Shown one piece after another: positions 20,101-28,717 of a stretch of DNA of 64,000 nucleotides. The stretch covers positions 11,223,501 through 11,287,500 of the forward strand of contig CM040096.1 of assembly GCA_022496805.1 (NCBI GenBank), written 5' to 3'. The notes below the pieces were generated by a model, which was given only the letters and a program-made list of their open reading frames with translations, made no database searches and had not been told where the DNA came from. Both the position numbers and the translations under genes were made by a program. The DNA comes from Pohlia nutans. Lineage: Eukaryota; Streptophyta; Bryopsida; Bryales; Mniaceae. Position 1 is the first letter of the stretch. Each line of letters starts with the position of its first letter.

Positions 20101-21798
20101 AAGTCTTGGGTTGGTTCTTGTGTCAGATGGGTGCTTGGCGTGGTTTGTTGTTGTCATCCTGGTGTTTTTTGTGGCAAGATGAGTCATGCTTTTACAAAAG
20201 CCATTATGGATTTGTCGTTTAGGGTCAGGCTTGATTTGGTAATCAGTGTCTTTGGTGTGACGTGCCTGTAATCCCAGTGGTTGGCTTGGTAGGTGAAAGG
20301 TTTTTCTGGAGGTTGGCGGGCTCCTGGTTGTTCTTGATGCGAGGGTATCGACTATCTTTGGGTGTACAATTACACCGTGTGAAGGAATCCTACAGGTGTG
20401 TACTGTTGTTTGGGTCGAGAGGCAACGGCTAGGATATGGTGGCCGCTTCCTATTCCGGGGTCGAGCTTGGTGGTATGGACTCCGTCTCCTGGGCATCTGG
20501 AGTTGCTTACGTCTTGTTAGGGTAGGTTGTTGTCGTTTTCTTCTAAATCGTTGTTGACGTTCCTTCACGTGCTGCTTCTTGGCTCTGCAAACTGAGTTGG
20601 TCTGCCGGTTTTGTTGCGACCCTCCTACCCGCGAATTGCCGTTGATAGTACCTTTGCGTGTTGACATAGCTAGGGTGGGCAGATGGTACCTTTGCGTGTT
20701 GACTTTACTATTGGTGTTGTTCTTCGCATTGTTGTTGCTCCAGGGAGTGGCCTTTCTTCTTCTTCTTCTTGTCCATCTCCCTTCTAATTTGTGCATTTTG
20801 TACTCCACAGCATCATGGTCCTTTTCTCTACAACGCGCTCTCCTTTTGCCGAACATGGTTGCCTCTCGGTCCTTGCTCCATTGGCTTGATTGCTGTGGCT
20901 GATTTTTAGCAGCAGCGCATTTTTTTGCTTCGATCAACTGCTTCAGATGGTTGTGCTGGCGGTGTTGGTTTGGTCTGCTATGCTTTGGGTAAGCGCAGAA
21001 TATGCGAACGATTTGAAATCGGCCGCTGTTAATATTCCTCCATGCTGGCATTTTTGAAATTGGCGTTGGCTTACCTGTTTCATGCATGTGCAACCAGATA
21101 CAAGTGATGGTTAGAAAGAATCTGATGGAGGGGGCTGTCTTGTTTACCTGATTGTAGGCACTGTGCTGGTGCAGGGCTAGCTTGTTGCAGTTGTACCGAC
21201 GAGCATCGAAGGCACATTGTTGCTCACTCCTTACGGTGCTGTGGCGGATTGGTACTGCGATGGGGCGGTGTGAGCTGGAGGTGCAGTCAGTGTTGTTGCT
21301 GCTGTGCTTAATGCGTGGGGCAGTTCTCCTATGTTGTAGCAATGAGATTCGATTGTGAGGCTTGGTTAGATTGTACCCTATGCAGTTGACCGCATACTGT
21401 GTTTTCAGTTGAGTCGTGTAATCTGCTTTGGATCTGGAGGCATAGCAACATGACGAGGAAGACGACAGATCTAGATCTAGATCTAAGGCGCAAGTAGTAA
21501 GAGTTGTTAGATCTGTCACGGCAGTTCTAAAGCAAAGGATGTAATGCAAAATTGGAAAAAGAAGGTAAAGAAGGGCAAGCCTGTGTGGTGTTTTCGGTCT
21601 TGTCAATGACATTGAAAATATTCCTTGAATACGGTGTGGAGAGAGAGAGTTCTTGCGATGTTGGCTTTGTGGTGCGCAATGTAAATTGTGCATTGTGGAC
21701 TGGCTACAGATCATGGAGGTAGCCCAGCCTACCTCTCGGCACAAGTGACCTTTCAGATCTAGTGTGGTACCAACATTACAACATGAGGGCAGATCCAA
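17173..21798 (-). CDS. Retrotransposon ORF1-like protein, 1541 codons open
   Basis: One uninterrupted frame. The best protein-like part starts at MSQKYTSSSSSQRYKEK (about 18800) and runs to 17173. It includes a globular region (FWLGFQAMNWTNRGKGLP), then ALILIAKNL-helix-NFFFKRDDNNGKHLG (17530-17800), which has the strand-helix-strand pattern of an RRM as in many LINE ORF1 proteins, and a C-terminal coiled coil (MKRDLRSEQQQIAERAAEK). About 1000 codons upstream are also open, low in recognisable motifs and rich in Ser, Thr, Arg and Pro; they may be true N-terminus or open by chance. The protein would bind element RNA. It could instead be an unrelated gene beside the retrotransposon. Confidence 0.55.
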   Translation of the reverse strand: MDLPSCCNVGTTLDLKGHLCREVGWATSMICSQSTMHNLHCAPQSQHRKNSLSPHRIQGIFSMSLTRPKTPHRLALLYLLFPILHYILCFRTAVTDLTTLTTCALDLDLDLSSSSSCCYASRSKADYTTQLKTQYAVNCIGYNLTKPHNRISLLQHRRTAPRIKHSSNNTDCTSSSHRPIAVPIRHSTVRSEQQCAFDARRYNCNKLALHQHSAYNQVNKTAPSIRFFLTITCIWLHMHETGKPTPISKMPAWRNINSGRFQIVRIFCAYPKHSRPNQHRQHNHLKQLIEAKKCAAAKNQPQQSSQWSKDREATMFGKRRARCREKDHDAVEYKMHKLEGRWTRRRRRKATPWSNNNAKNNTNSKVNTQRYHLPTLAMSTRKGTINGNSRVGGSQQNRQTNSVCRAKKQHVKERQQRFRRKRQQPTLTRRKQLQMPRRRSPYHQARPRNRKRPPYPSRCLSTQTTVHTCRIPSHGVIVHPKIVDTLASRTTRSPPTSRKTFHLPSQPLGLQARHTKDTDYQIKPDPKRQIHNGFCKSMTHLATKNTRMTTTNHAKHPSDTRTNPRLTRNVNSAPQLILVETAFSTTPIIVDPQHHYPAYKPPKFFHSSSLPALQNSHSHMLQVELKLIVVSPYYVYPLPGDPLNPRPVACFLSIHLPPCPKALMLSEQRPPGLQTSVTVEYHHQQSPEKQKTTDAEEFNSTKGTTASLTEADALGRRPPLQQKSESEAAVGDEEQRDRSRNCLSKSHPSKQGTFVALTISSNLLDMKFKLSKAYFASLYDYVPTIMKGGPALVCMNSDCVMLDWKMNPGCNIGINYLSVLMNSLHLNPDNVDGYGVNIKMCMLANLHDSIGKYTKLYMHYTYECMPDSAKIHQQMYLYGTLNNFAAYWPILNDNNWLNNCWLSLNNYNWLNSCLDVNRDKYLSSFTMCKYYTIYLCNHYINNAWNVNISSQTNTFFSKVTSRAAPQIKLWGGADLEVIRRNLLLQKIEQILTQFLYGFTMSQKYTSSSSSQRYKEKLLALENNPDVEMFVTQKRSSSVSQGTSSQKKAKGKSIDDLKRPPFWLGFQAMNWTNRGKGLPIDSHEPVAVLVKNGMSEKEANECQHTTSSFPFVIQEEWPNSREDGKEGQHFNLTQIPLDVEVDKYGFSLDYQIAIHFEMGEKEWAKETIMDLVLLRLKEMDIELGDVIGEPVALMCYHKTTNWSGVIKLHLKTPQFDGIGLLQGLRPFILKLDDNKLKRGKICKTYDALALNNLLSVKITSEELEFKEWYELYEKIVIESFKRGIEYEITNIQKKKENLFAWVVASSPEQAQKMKEHKITYNHEILDGKLADRARVSVDDIAKKNALILIAKNLNKVKSVEEIEKSIEAHMGPKNAVNFFFKRDDNNGKHLGSCNIQCLNATVYKTFVKKSAKLLGKHVEFTPHPRSLDGANAPSAAELTRLGFSDVNTALANTIEALGNIPSKENPQKDLMKEIVGIREEITTMKRDLRSEQQQIAERAAEKSTSTLNTQMTLLKRQLATTMQALDMTRAGTSIEGNMDMSN

Positions 21799-24060
21799 CT
21801 ATTTTGCGCCTCTTTTGACCTGATCTTGTGTCCTTTCTCCTTAGTTCCTACAGCAGCCCAGCCTGCTTGTCTGCGTTAGCCCTCTTGCACAATCTCCACT
21901 GAATCCCTACGCAGCTACCATCGCAAGCAGCAAGGCTACCATCTTTCCCTCAAACTCTCCACACCGCATGTTGCGGACCTCAGCAAGCCATTCCCCGTGC
22001 TCCCCTACTGGTAGCACATGTTGTTCTTTTGTTCTTTCCCATTGCAAGTCATATTTTCCTCACTTCAACTTTATATAAGGTTTTTTTTAGCCCTTGTAGT
22101 TGTACCAAGGAATAAGAATTGTTGTACAAGTATCGTTGTAGCAGATTCTAGAATATTGGACATGCCACGTCATTGTTTACCTAAAGAATGATGATGGAAG
22201 GTTGGAAGTCCACACTAGCTCCCCCTCAAAGATCACATGTTTTGAATTTTTAATCTTTCATGCAGTGAGAGCAAAAGGGTGAACCTTGGTAAGGGTTAAA
22301 GAACCTTATGTAGTATCCGTTCTTATTTAGATTTTGATTCTTTTACCATTTTATTCTTTTGTTATTATTATTAGGGGTGTCATACCTCATAGCATAATCT
22401 CTAAATGTTAGAGGGGGTAAGTGTAAAACCTAGATGCGTTATAAAATCTTACTTTTGCAACTTTGATGAAGTTTGGTCCAAACGAGAAAATGAGAAGCAT
22501 GATGTTTAGTAATTATTTGTACGTTCAAAATTTTAAAAAATGTTTTAGATACTCATTTAATGAATTTAGAAGCATTTATTGTTGAATATTCACTAAAATT
22601 ACAAATTTTATTTTTAGAATTTGAAATTTGGTATGATTAGTTAAAACTAGACATCTATTACAAAATGGTTGATGGCAAAATTTTCAAAGGAAAGAACATC
22701 ATTATTTTCCTTAAATAGTATATTTTATGACACTAGGACAATGTTGAATTGTTTTGTCTTTGGAAAATTCTCCTCCGTGGAGTTTAACTCGGATTGACAT
22801 GATTCAAATTGGTCGTTTGGCCACAACTTCCGTATGGAGATTGGCCAAGATTAACTCGACGATTTTCTCCCCATGTTTACAATCATCATAGAATCAAACT
22901 TTTCAGAAGAGGTGTGATACCTTCTATTGCTAGTGTGGTCATGTGCTGCTGGCCCAAGTGTACCTCATAATTTAGTCATGCTTCTATTTTTTAATTCTTT
23001 TTCAAAACAATTTTTCCATAATTTGATTCAATTTATGGTGACGAAATTCAATTAAGAATCCATAACTTTCACACCATAGGTCCAAAAATCACAAAAAACA
23101 CCTTAGTGCACCCCTTCTTGTGAAGAGCTTTCCGACAATACCAAAAACACATCTAGTGGCCCCACAGTCTAGGAGATTTCAACATACACAACAAAACAAC
23201 ACAAACAAACAAACCAACTTGCTTTATGTATAGTTTTAAATTGTTGTGGCCAAATTTTAAGTAATCATGGTAAAACATCAAGTGGCTATAGTCAAAGACT
23301 ACGTAGTCAAAATTAAAGACAAAAATGTAAAAGCCAGAAACAAAACAACATTTTACACGTTCATTGATAATAAATAAAAGTTGTATATTTGTAACTTTAT
23401 GTTGAATTAAATCTAAAATGAAAAAAAGTATGAAGACTATGAAAACAATCGCAATTACAATTTCTTTTATTAAAAAATTAAAAAATTAAAGAGTGCAATA
23501 ATATATAAGCTAGCAATTATAAAAAATAGCATCACTGTCATGTAATACTATCAAGTGTTTTCCTTGTTTTTATTATCATTTTATATTTGACAAACTAAAA
23601 AACACTAAAAAATACAACAATAAACACCCAATTCCCTATTTTTGCACTTGGCCAAGTGCAATCATTTTAAAACCTAATTGTGCAAAAAAAAAAAAAAAAA
23701 CCACAAAAAAAAAAAAAAAAAAAAGACGAAAAAACATCGATTTCTTTCTTTGTTGAAACTTGTAGTATATTGCAATAAAAGACTAATATTTCGAATTTTT
23801 CATAACAAAAATTTGAATTTCCTTTATTTTTAAAATTGCAAGAGTGATTATTTAAAAAATAATACAAATTATGAATAGATTAAGACATTATAACACCGTT
23901 GCTAGAGTGTATGGGAGAAGGATTTATTTTATTTTATTTTATTTTTTCTTATTTCCCATTTTCTTTTTTCTTTTTTTGTGTGCCAAAAAGTACTTAAGGC
24001 GGCGTTTTTCTCCTTCCTCCATCCTTCAAAACAACATTTGAATGCCGCAGACCTTGAGCC
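21799..24060. other. AT-rich intergenic stretch, no gene seen
   Basis: Neither strand has a convincing coding region. It contains poly(A) tracts at about 23684-23723 and T-rich runs at 23930-23980. The first 300 bp may include the 5' untranslated end of the retrotransposon, but no boundary is visible. Confidence 0.5.
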
Positions 24061-24076
24061 CCTCAGCCACGCCCAA

Positions 24077-24081
24077 AAATA

Positions 24082-24106
<25 letters not shown>
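24077..24106. repeat. (AT)n microsatellite
   Basis: About fifteen AT units followed by a T run. A shorter (AT)n tract lies at 24632-24650. Confidence 0.95.
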
Positions 24107-24112
<6 letters not shown>

Positions 24113-24199
24113 CCCTTTTTCTCCGAGATTTTCAGGATTTCTGAAATTTATGGGATTTCGGGGGCTAAGGGTCCATGCGCGCGGACCCCATTCTATTTT

Positions 24200-24620
24200 C
24201 TCTATGGGAGAACACAAATATGTTCTCACATACTCCCATGGCCGCCTTATTTACTCTTAAGGCGACTATGGGAGGGTATGAGAGAACTTAATTTTGTTCT
24301 CATGAGGGTTGGAGGACAGAGGAAAGAGGGTGTGTTGCCGTGTACCCTCCACCACGCTCAATTTCTTTTAAGAAGTTTTTTTTTAATTTATTTTAATTTA
24401 ATTTAATTTAATTTTTTTATTTTACGGGTTTTCGGGAGTATACGGTCCTCGCTTGCGGACCCTCTTTCGTCCTCACCTCAAGTGACTCCTTAAGAGAACA
24501 TCTATATGTTCTTCCATTATCCCATGGTCGCCTTATATACTCTTGAGGCGGCTATGAGAGGGTATGCAAGAACATATGCATGTTTTTGCATACAAAGGCG
24601 GCTATGTATCATTAGCGACC
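24200..24620. repeat. Two diverged copies of a hairpin-forming repeat
   Basis: Segments near 24205-24300 and 24495-24600 share CCCATGG(C/T)CGCCTTAT followed by an inverted GGCG(A/G)CTATG, so each can fold. Both are followed by GAGGGTATG and an AGAAC motif. The period is about 300 bp. They look like fragments of an inverted-repeat element. Confidence 0.5.
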
Positions 24621-24834
24621 CGCAAAAAGTATATATATATATATATATATCATATATTATATTTATTTATTTATTCATAAATGGACAGATAGATAATTGT
24701 TGAATAATTTTTTTGTTTTATTTTTTGTGCAAGTGGTTGAGTGTACATGGTCGCACATTCTTTTTTCCCTTTTCTTAGTGCATTTGGAAGCCTGTTGGAG
24801 TTGACAATGATGTTGTTCATGTGGAATTTCATAG

Positions 24835-25104
24835 ATTCTGTATAGGGGAGTGAATCGCTCAGCTCGTTGTTTTGACGAGTTTGTTCGAAGAAGTTGGACA
24901 ATCTATTTTGATAACATAGTAAAGAAATGTCATGGTGGAGTTGCTATTTGGAGGGAGGAAGCAACAAATGCAACAGTGGCGCTACATGATTACGTGCGGA
25001 TGAAGCAAAGCACTATTCCAAATGAAGCAAAGTTGTACATACTTGAATGTGTTGCAATGCAGATTGAAGGCATGGGTGACAAGAGGTTGCTAGATGCTTA
25101 CTAG
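24835..25104 (+). CDS. Unrecognised possible coding fragment
   Basis: The frame holds about 84 residues with normal composition (FVRRSWTIYFDNIVKKCHGG, KLYILECVAMQIEGMGDKR) and ends at 25104. An in-frame stop precedes it at 24832-24834 and there is no good ATG, so it could be a last exon or a decayed transposon fragment. I do not recognise the family. The following 300 bp hold no further coding sequence. Confidence 0.3.
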   Translation: MLYRGVNRSARCFDEFVRRSWTIYFDNIVKKCHGGVAIWREEATNATVALHDYVRMKQSTIPNEAKLYILECVAMQIEGMGDKRLLDAY

Positions 25105-25777
25105 AGTACTTGAGTATATTACTATATAGTATGTGGTAATATATATCTGTGTGTGTGTGTGTTTTGGCAATCTTCAATGTGTTTGTATTTAGAATTTTAC
25201 TTTGTACCAGAAGTTATGCTTGAATTTAATAGATTAGTGTTTTTTGACCTTTTAATTATGGGTTTTTGGGGATTTTGCTTCACTTGCTCGATATTTAGTG
25301 GGCAGAATTTAGTGGCACTCTTTATAGAGTTTTCACATAGTTTTCTTTGGATGTGGCCAAGTGCTAATTTTATGAGTGAAAATTTATCCCCTAGCTAACT
25401 AGGAGTAGAGTAGAAGTGTAGTGGGAGAAAAATTGAATTTAGTGAGAGTAGAACTTTGGATGAATGTATTTTTGGAAGGATGTAGTGAGGATTGGAATTT
25501 CAAATCTCCTTCTCTGTAGTATTAAGGTAGGGGTTTTTTTTTCTGTCGTAGGGAGAGCTCGTGTGAAGGATGGCAAAGCCCTGCCGGTAGACAGACTAGA
25601 GAATTGGATCGGGTGTGAATTTTTGTTGAGGTAGCAACAAGTTAGTTCGTAGTGGGGTGGTGAAGAGTGACGAAACCGATCAGGTGGGCTAAAATCAAGT
25701 CGTGGTGCGAGCAATGTGCGGACAGTGCAGTGGTGTGAGCAACGCGCGGGATCTGGCAGCGTCGTGGTGCAAGGCAA

Positions 25778-26108
25778 CACTAGTAGAAAACATGGTCGAA
25801 AAGAACCGCAGCCAAAATCGGTTGCGGTTCTTTTGACCACCCTGATCTGCAGTTGCTAAGCGACTGCAGATTTTTCTTTTTTGATTTACGACTGCAATTT
25901 TAGGAATTTCAGGGCGTGTAATGTACCGTTGAAAAGTTTTTTTCAAGACCTTTCCAACGGTATATTACACGCCCTGAAATTCCTAAAATTGCAGTCGCAA
26001 ATCTAAAAAAATAAATCTGCAGTCGTTTAGCAACTACAGATCAGGGTGGTCAAAAGAACCGCAGCCGATTTTGGCTACAGTTCTTTTCGACCATGTTTTC
26101 TACTAGTG
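25778..26108. mobile_element. CACTA-type palindromic MITE
   Basis: The ends are CACTAGTAGAAAA and TTTTCTACTAGTG, flanked by a 3-bp duplication CAA (25775-25777, 26109-26111). Both are typical of CACTA (En/Spm) elements. Almost the whole 331 bp folds on itself: for example GGGCGTGTAATGTACCGTTG pairs with a near-complement around 25953-25974. No coding capacity. Confidence 0.9.
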
Positions 26109-26111
26109 CAA

Positions 26112-27120
26112 GGAAAGCGTTGGTGCGGGCGACGTGAAAGGGGCGCCGGAGCGTGTGGCGCGGGAGTAGCCGGCATTGGCAATGCGACCACTACGACGAC
26201 GACAAACGAAGATCGTGACTGGCGCGAGCAGGGCGACCAAGGCGACGGGGCAACTGAAGGCCGCAACCACTGCGATCAGGATGAGAAGGCGACCAAGGCG
26301 ACAATCACGATGGATACCAGTACGAGGGAGCTAATCCGCAACGACGGCGAGGAAGATGGGACCAGAAGCAGGGGCGATACTACTTTTGGAGCTGCGATTT
26401 GTGGGAGGATCTTCGGTGACAAACATCGTTATGCTAGTGCTGCAAACTGGCATCAATTGCCAAGGACGGCAATGGTTACATGATGATCCAGAAGCGGGAG
26501 AGTGCCTCAAGGATCGGGTTCGTGTTCTTCCAGTGCACGATCAGAGGGAACAGGAAGATTTGCTTGGGGTGCGCGTGGGGTGTGTTCTCGCGCATGATCT
26601 TCTGCTAGTGCTAGCAACGTTCAGAATCGGCGTGGCGACGGTGCTGGTGGGAGGCTAGAACGCGAGTCAGCAAGGGAGTGATGGCGAAGCTCCGGGGGGA
26701 AGTCGATCAACCTGCAATCACCCCTGTTTTTTCCCAGTGATATTGTGGAGGGACAACATGGTGACAATACAGAGGGAGGTCCTCATCACCCCCCCCCCCC
26801 TTCTCCAAATTTGTGCAATTTAGCTTGGTCTTGACTTCTCGAGGCTTAGGAGGACTATTGGGAATTTGTAGTATTGAAATAGCAATTGTAATTGCCTTCT
26901 TGATGCACTTGTTTTGTGAACTCCTCCAAGTGTTTGATGTTGAAATTTGCTTTGGTATTGCCCTTCCTTGGAGAATTGGATAGTATTGTGAAATTTTAAA
27001 CCCGATGTGCGGTATAGCGCGGAAGCGTTGCCAAAATTGCACCGGGCTAAGTTCCAAGTAATGGGAAAATTAGGTGAATTGATAGTTGAGTAGGGTTGAG
27101 ATTTCTCTTTGTTTGCTAAA
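26112..27120. other. GC-rich to mixed spacer, no recognised gene
   Basis: The first 550 bp are GC-rich with short frames on both strands, repetitive in Gly, Arg, Asp and Thr, unlike a conserved protein. A C run lies at about 26790-26801. The same GC-rich sequence continues on the left of the CACTA MITE, so the element interrupts an older segment. Confidence 0.4.
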
Positions 27121-27129
27121 CTTTGATCA

Positions 27130-27560
27130 ACCAACTCCAATTTGAGGTACTTTTAGTACCTAGAGTTGTTTGTGGGGAGTTTATGACAATCTTTTGGCAT
27201 TTTTTAGACTCATTTAGGGTCATGTTTTGTGCTGCCATTTCCAATTGAGGTTACAATTTCACCTCATGTGCTCATTTTTTGCCCATTTAGAACCCATTCA
27301 GAGTATCTTGGGTAATCGTGGCTATTTGATGTGAATTCATAGTACTTTTGGCAATTTTTAGACTCATTTAGGGCCATGTTTTGTGCTGCCATTTTCATTT
27401 GAGATTGCAATTTCACCTCTTGTGCTCATTCTTTGCAAATTTAAACCCCATTTGGAGTACCTTGAGTACCTAGGACCATTTGGTGTGAATTCATGGTACT
27501 TTGTACTTTTTAGACTTGTTTTAGTACTAGGTTGTGTGCTGCCCCTCTTTTGCACGGGTC
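27130..27560. repeat. ~153-bp tandem repeat, about three units
   Basis: The motif TTTTTAGACTCATTTAGGG(T/C)CATGTTTTGTGCTGCC recurs at about 27201, 27355 and (diverged) 27507. Units differ by many substitutions. Confidence 0.75.
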
Positions 27561-27903
27561 GATTTGACCGATTATCGCGTGATATCTATTCTTTCATTAC
27601 CCTAACCAAATAGTACCTTTCATCCTCCTATTCATAGGCGTCCATTGCTTGGTCCATTCATCACCCACCCCTCGGCCCAATATTATGACACGTTGACTGG
27701 TTGCACAGTAAAAGTGCTCATAACATGAATCCCCAATTAAACCTTACTTCTTATATAACTAAGAATGTTTTTGAAAAGAAAATTTCAAACGAAGTTCATC
27801 TTTGAAGCTTTACGATCAATTACAATATCATAGGAAATATATTGTATGTGGTAAAAGTGAACTTTTTACATTTCAATGATAGAAGGCCAATTTTAGAAAT
27901 TCA

Positions 27904-27975
27904 GGAAAAAAAAAAAAGAAAAAAAGAAAAAAAGAAAAAGAAAAAAGAAAAAAGAAAAAAGAAAAAAGAAAAAAG

Positions 27976-28026
<51 letters not shown>
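27904..28026. repeat. Compound microsatellite, (GAAAAA)n then (AT)n
   Basis: A run of GAAAA/GAAAAA units (27904-27978) is followed by about 24 AT units (27979-28026). Confidence 0.95.
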
Positions 28027-28029
<3 letters not shown>

Positions 28030-28168
28030 CATGTACATGTACATGAGGGGTTTAAGTTTAAAATTTGCTACGTCACATAAATTTACCACTCAAAACACCC
28101 TTCCCATATTTTAGCCTACTTTATTCTTTTTCAAGAATATAAAAGAATATTTTTAGAAACATGACTCC

Positions 28169-28186
28169 AGGGCACTAAAGGGTTAA
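28169..28186. repeat. Solo terminus of a TTAA-type element
   Basis: GGGCACTAAAGGG followed by TTAA matches the right end of family D. No partner end was found within about 1 kb to the left, so this is a remnant just upstream of the MRL1 promoter region. Confidence 0.5.
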
Positions 28187-28717
28187 GGTGCGAGGATAAA
28201 CAATCGTTACCGAAACGAACGAATCTCTTACGACGAAACACAAACGAGAAAGACAGGGGGGGCATTTCTCGTCCAAAAGCGCGGGCCCATCCCATCTGAC
28301 CCACCGAAACGGCGGGCCACGTTGCCCGACCCGACCCGGCCTGACCTGACCTCGGCGGATGAGCCTGGGGGCGGGATGAGAGGCCTAGCTACACAGCGGA
28401 AGGCGCTGCTGCAGCGTTGCGTGATCTGCTCGCAACTCCTCACCAGCATTCTCCGATCACCCAACATACAACACTCACAACTCCCCCAACCCACAATCAG
28501 GATCACGTTCTCAAAACCTGACCGTATTCACACAACAAACCCCCTCTCAATTCACCCGAACTCAATTCCTCGTCTCATCTCGCACCTCGAATTCGTGGTT
28601 GCATCATCTATGTCGCCGCCCACAGATTGAGGCCACACTGCTTTGCTCTCTCTCTTTTGCGACTTGGGTTTTTGGTTTCTTTGGAGCAATGTGCGCGGTC
28701 ATGTGAGTCCTCCTGCC
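28187..28717 (+). promoter_or_regulatory. GC-rich upstream region of MRL1
   Basis: Base composition changes sharply to GC-rich with many CpGs, ending at the MRL1 start codon. It should hold the core promoter and 5' UTR. No distinct TATA box is evident. It lies immediately after a solo TTAA-type terminus at 28169-28186. Confidence 0.45.

Larger units (their letters stand above)
8658..21798 (-). mobile_element. Degenerate non-LTR retrotransposon with APE and restriction-like endonuclease domains
   Basis: All parts read on the minus strand in this order: large ORF1 (21798-17173), a 0.8-kb A/C-rich spacer, then ORF2 (about 16630 to 8658) with 2A-like peptides, APE endonuclease, reverse transcriptase, chromodomain-like segment, RNase H, CCHC motif and a C-terminal domain resembling restriction-like endonucleases. 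An APE-RT-RNaseH-REL layout is known from Dualen/RandI elements of green algae. ORF2 is broken by one nonsense codon and at least four frameshifts, so this copy is dead. Neither terminus nor a target duplication was identified; the limits given are those of the reading frames. Whether ORF1 belongs to the same element is inferred from strand and position. Confidence 0.75.

Noticed and set aside
22260..22310. AAGGGTTAAAG considered as another TTAA-type terminus.
   Set aside because: No inverted partner or family-like terminal sequence was found nearby.
25439..26483. Frames beginning MVKRTA on both sides of the CACTA element looked like a gene family.
   Set aside because: Both starts lie in the inverted arms of the MITE and are the same sequence read twice.
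27130..27560. Repeated spaced motifs considered as a CRISPR array.
   Set aside because: Units are ~153 bp, diverged, without short identical repeats and unique spacers, in a plant genome.
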